Assembly (NCBI RefSeq): GCF_000801105.2
Contig: NC_079515.1
Location: forward strand, 3,968,001 to 4,032,000
Length of the DNA stretch: 64,000 nucleotides
Direction of reading: 5' to 3'
Origin: Raphanus sativus
Lineage: Eukaryota > Streptophyta > Magnoliopsida > Brassicales > Brassicaceae
Positions 60,713-64,000 of this stretch are shown here, piece by piece. Under the pieces are notes generated by a model. The model saw only the letters and a list, made by a program, of their open reading frames with translations, did not search any database and was not told the DNA's origin. Each line of letters begins with the position of its first letter. The stretch's first letter is position 1. Position numbers and translations under genes: made by a program.

Positions 60713-62396
60713 AGATCTTGATCCGTAGGACCGCACATGTATTAGTTTTTAGTTTTAGTTTTCATTTATTTATACTTAATTATATATTTGTAATATTTGA
60801 TCATTTTATATTGACTAAGCTAGGGGTGGGTATTTGGGTACCCATTCGAATTTCGTTAAAATTTATTCGGGTTTGAGATTTTTGGGTTTAAAAATTCTAG
60901 CTCTATTCGGCTATTTATAAATTTTGATTCCGGTTTAATTCAGATCTTTGCGGGTCCGGATAACCCGTTTAAACTATTTTAAATTTTTAAAATTTATATA
61001 CTTTAAATTTCCCTAAATCTAAAAATAAAAATACTATAACATGTAAATTTGAGTAATGTAAGCCAAATTACCTAAATTAAAAATATGTTTAACTTGAATA
61101 TTTGGATGGAGAAGAAATATTATTTTAAGTATTTTTTGTGTTTTTTTATATTTCAAATATTTTAGTCAACTTTAAGATAGCTTATATCTTGGATATTAAC
61201 TATAAAAATAGATAACATATTCAAGTATATATGATTCAAATACATTCAAATATCCGAAATATTTCGATCGGATCATGTTTGGTTCTGGTTATTTAGATAC
61301 CAGAATGATAAATTTGTTTGGATATTTATCCACTTTTGATTCAAATTTAATAATATTTTTTTCGAAATATACGCTTAAGTCAAATTTTAGTTGTTTCCAT
61401 ATCTAAAATGACTTTCTGTACACGATGTTTTTTTTAATTGTTTAGTTAAACAAACCAGTTGCTTAGCAGATAAACATGGTAAGTTAACTGATAATGTATA
61501 TTTTATTGATTTCGATTTTGGTTAAAGCCGTGTGATACTGAAATTACGAAAAATGACATTAGCGAAGGAAGCAAAAAATGACTGAATGCTATACCTATTT
61601 TCAAACATAATTAATTTTTTTTAATATTACTATCTATGTTTCTAAACAAAACTAAAATGTAATTCAGTTTTAATAATATAGATATTTGGTTATCCTTTTA
61701 TGGTATAATATTTTACATTCACGAACCTAATAAATGATATACTATAGAACCACAAAATCATATTATTTAATTATATTTGCCAATTAACCTAAAACTCAAT
61801 ATCATGATCTCAGTTATGCATAATGTTCCTCTCTTTATACTATAGAACCTATAGAATCGTATCATGTAACTATTTTCGATGGTAGTCTATCTATAATTTA
61901 ACTATTTTCAATACAAAAATACACGTAACCTAATGTTACCTATCAAATATTTGATTGATTCCAGTCAGTGCTTCAGATTGTCTTGGAATTTGTATTTGAT
62001 TTTTTGTTACTGATTTGTTCAAAGCTCCCTTAGATAGATCTACACAAACCAAAATTAAATAGAACAAAGACACTGGTCAAAAGACCAAACCGGAATGAAA
62101 GGTTGGTTTATTATTTCATTAACGAACAAAAATCACTCAAGTAGTGTAATGTATACAAAAGGTCGCTACGTACCTTTCGAACGAAGAGATAGATGAAAAT
62201 TAAAAATATATGTCTATCATCCGTAGTTAAAAATAAATGTCTATCATCTGTAGTTAATAATTATGAACAAAAATATGTTGAGAATGTTATTACATAACCG
62301 ATCCATAAACTATGTTTACAAATTTAGAACATATGTTAAAATTAAATTAAAATTTTAGAAACCAATCTCGCTTGCGCAGGTCCTACCTAGTTATCT
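60713..62396. mobile_element. Block bounded by two Helitron-like 3' ends
   Basis: At 60714-60730 the minus strand reads hairpin GGTCC-TAC-GGATC, then CTAG and T. At 62370-62394 the plus strand reads a decayed GC hairpin, then CTAG and T. These look like 3' ends of two oppositely oriented Helitron-like elements. Inside, 60823-60980 starts GGGGTGGGTATTTGGGTACC and is rich in CGGGT/ACCCG, typical of hAT-type non-autonomous elements. A 26 bp sequence containing TGTCTATCATC is tandemly repeated at 62208-62254. No transposase or helicase coding is seen. Confidence 0.45.
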
Positions 62397-62605
62397 GTTA
62401 CACGCTATGTTAATTTCGCACGCGTTGGCAGACGTGTGCGTTGATATCACTTTACCTTGGAATAAAACATCCTCTAATCGAACCATGAATCTACAAATTT
62501 GAGAATCAATTGGAAAAAAAAAAAGAATCATCAAAACCTAATTTTACATCTTGTTCGGAGCAGATTGTTATCGTGTGTGGCAACTGGCAAAAGAGTGGGA
62601 GAGAG
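62397..62605. promoter_or_regulatory. PRA1.A promoter and 5' UTR
   Basis: A short region between the transposon block and the PRA1 start codon. It contains CACGCGTTGGCAGACGTGTGCG near 62418-62440 and an A run at 62513-62523. Confidence 0.4.
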
Positions 62606-63798
62606 ATGGATTGGGATAGCGTAGCAGCGGGGGATGTGATAGAGGCGTTAAGAGAAGTTGAGTGGTCGACGAGTCCTCGTTCCTTGGCGGAGTTCTTCTC
62701 CAGATTCGCCTTCCCTCGCTCTTTCTCTAAATGGATGAGCCGCCTCAAATGCAATCTCTACTAGTATCATCTTATCATCCTCTCTTTCTTTATACATACA
62801 TACATACATACTCTCGTGTTTTGCAAATCGTGGTGTTGATTTTTGATTTTTGATTTTTTTTTTTTGTTGCAGCTACAGGACGAATTACTTCATCCTCTTG
62901 ATTTTCGTTCTCGGTATATGTCAAAAAGCCTTTTGAACCTTCTTTTTTTTTTTTTTTAAAGCTCTGACTGATAAATCTGATTAATGGATCCATCTTGAGC
63001 TCTCAGGTCTTGCACTTATCACCCGACCTATTGCCATCATCGGTGCTGCTCTTACTGCCTTGAGCCTAGCTTTCCTTAACGACAGGTGATTTTTTTTTAT
63101 TTCTCCTTAGTTTCTACTTTTATACCCATCCCTGCGTAGTGAGTTTCAGTGGTTGCTTTCTGTTGGTGTTGGTTCGCAAATCTATTGAATGTTTTAGAAA
63201 GGGGCCTCTCTATAGTTATGTTATTACCACATTCCAATTGATTATGGCATTAAGTCCTTTTTTTTTTAATTTAGATCCCTAGGATTTGTATGTTTATGTA
63301 TTGTTCCTTGGCATTCGAATGCTCGCTCATGCGTTGTGTTAATTTTTTGGGTTCTCTTTTTTGGCAGTTTTGCAGCTACTTTCAATGAAAAGGCTATCCG
63401 GACCATTAGGCAATTCTCGCCGCATTTAGCTGCAAAGATGAGGCCTCCCCACATGTTAGTTCCTTTTTTTTTCCTTTTTAATTTCATCTCCATTGGAAGT
63501 TTTTTTCCTTCTTTAATTTATTACTTTGTGAACGCTTTTTTCAGGCCCGTCATTCGTGGGCGATCTGCGTCTAGAAAGACGGTCTACGTTTGTGGCCAAC
63601 CACGTTTGGTGTTCGTGTTGCTTGGATTAACCGGTACTTTCAATCTCTCTCTCAACTCATACAAACCAAACCCTCCTTGATATCCAAACTTATCCAAAGT
63701 ATTTTGGTTTTTTTCCTTTTATGTAGCCAGCTTTGTCTTGTGGTTTACTTCCTGCGGTTTGTTATGGGTCCTCTACGCACTTGCCACTGCCCTTCTCA
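62606..63798 (+). CDS. PRA1-family Rab acceptor, 3' end outside window
   Basis: Six exons are visible (62606-62763, 62873-62913, 63007-63085, 63368-63454, 63545-63633, 63727-63798), about 175 residues. The gene continues past the window through an intron that begins at 63799. The N terminus MDWDSVAAGDVIEALREVEW is of the PRA1.A subfamily. Hydrophobic pairs TNYFILLIFVLGLALITRP with AIIGAALTALSLAF, and LVFVLLGLTASFVLWF with GLLWVLYALATALL, give the four-helix PRA1 topology. PRA1 proteins sit in endomembranes and act on prenylated Rab GTPases. The likely match is PRA1.A3 (At3g11397) or its duplicate PRA1.A2. Confidence 0.9.
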
Positions 63799-63880
63799 GT
63801 AAGTTCTTAATCTTCCAGTGATTTTTCATCTCGTCTTTTCTCTGTTTTTTTGTCCGGTTTGAAACCTCTAAGTTTGAGTT

Positions 63881-64000
<120 letters not shown>

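Overview
The window is nuclear DNA from a plant of the mustard family, most likely a Brassica or close relative. The genes are spliced with GT-AG introns, the spacers are AT-rich, and the gene content and order match a stretch of Arabidopsis chromosome 3 recalled from memory (about At3g11200 to At3g11397). In order these are AL2, a CPRD49-type GDSL esterase, ELP4/ELO1, a Yippee protein, ATE2, WOX5, an RPN8a remnant, a DIVARICATA-type MYB, a nucleotide-sugar transporter, PIRL9, UGT76B1, NEDD1 and a PRA1.A protein. A laccase gene lies between the MYB and the transporter where I recall none in Arabidopsis. Locus names rest on memory of the Arabidopsis map; exon structures were worked out by hand from splice sites and reading frame.

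Layout. 0.9-8.6 kb: three minus-strand genes (AL2, GDSL esterase, ELP4). 9-16.5 kb: a gene-free block that starts with a Helitron-like end and contains a 4.5 kb array of a ~348 bp satellite. 16.9-21 kb: Yippee (+) and ATE2 (-). 21.3-24.2 kb: three recognisable retroelements in a row, namely a tRNA-derived SINE, a GC-rich poly-A retroposon with a 19 bp target duplication, and a miniature LTR element. 27.8-28.6 kb: WOX5 (+), followed by a headless RPN8a pseudogene. 33.9-38.9 kb: MYB (-), tRNA-Arg(CCT), laccase (-). 40.7-46 kb: transporter (-) and PIRL9 (-), followed by a duplicated promoter fragment and several MITEs up to 49 kb. 50-51.8 kb: UGT76B1 (+) with an as-1-like promoter site. 53.8-57.5 kb: NEDD1 (+), then tRNA-Val(CAC). 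57.9-62.5 kb: transposon debris. 62.6 kb to the end: a PRA1.A gene that runs off the edge inside a long (TC)n tract.

The genes form no functional cluster. They are ordinary plant genes of chromatin reading, tRNA modification, the N-degron pathway, root stem-cell control, cell-wall oxidation, immune-signal glucosylation, spindle assembly and membrane traffic, held together by ancestral gene order. I found no sign of a new multi-gene system. The less ordinary material is structural: a perfect 57 bp palindrome in an AL2 intron, a satellite with apparent A-A'-B higher-order order, a GC-AG intron in ELP4 that contains a copy of neighbouring exon sequence, and a promoter duplication in which one copy preserves the empty site of a MITE.
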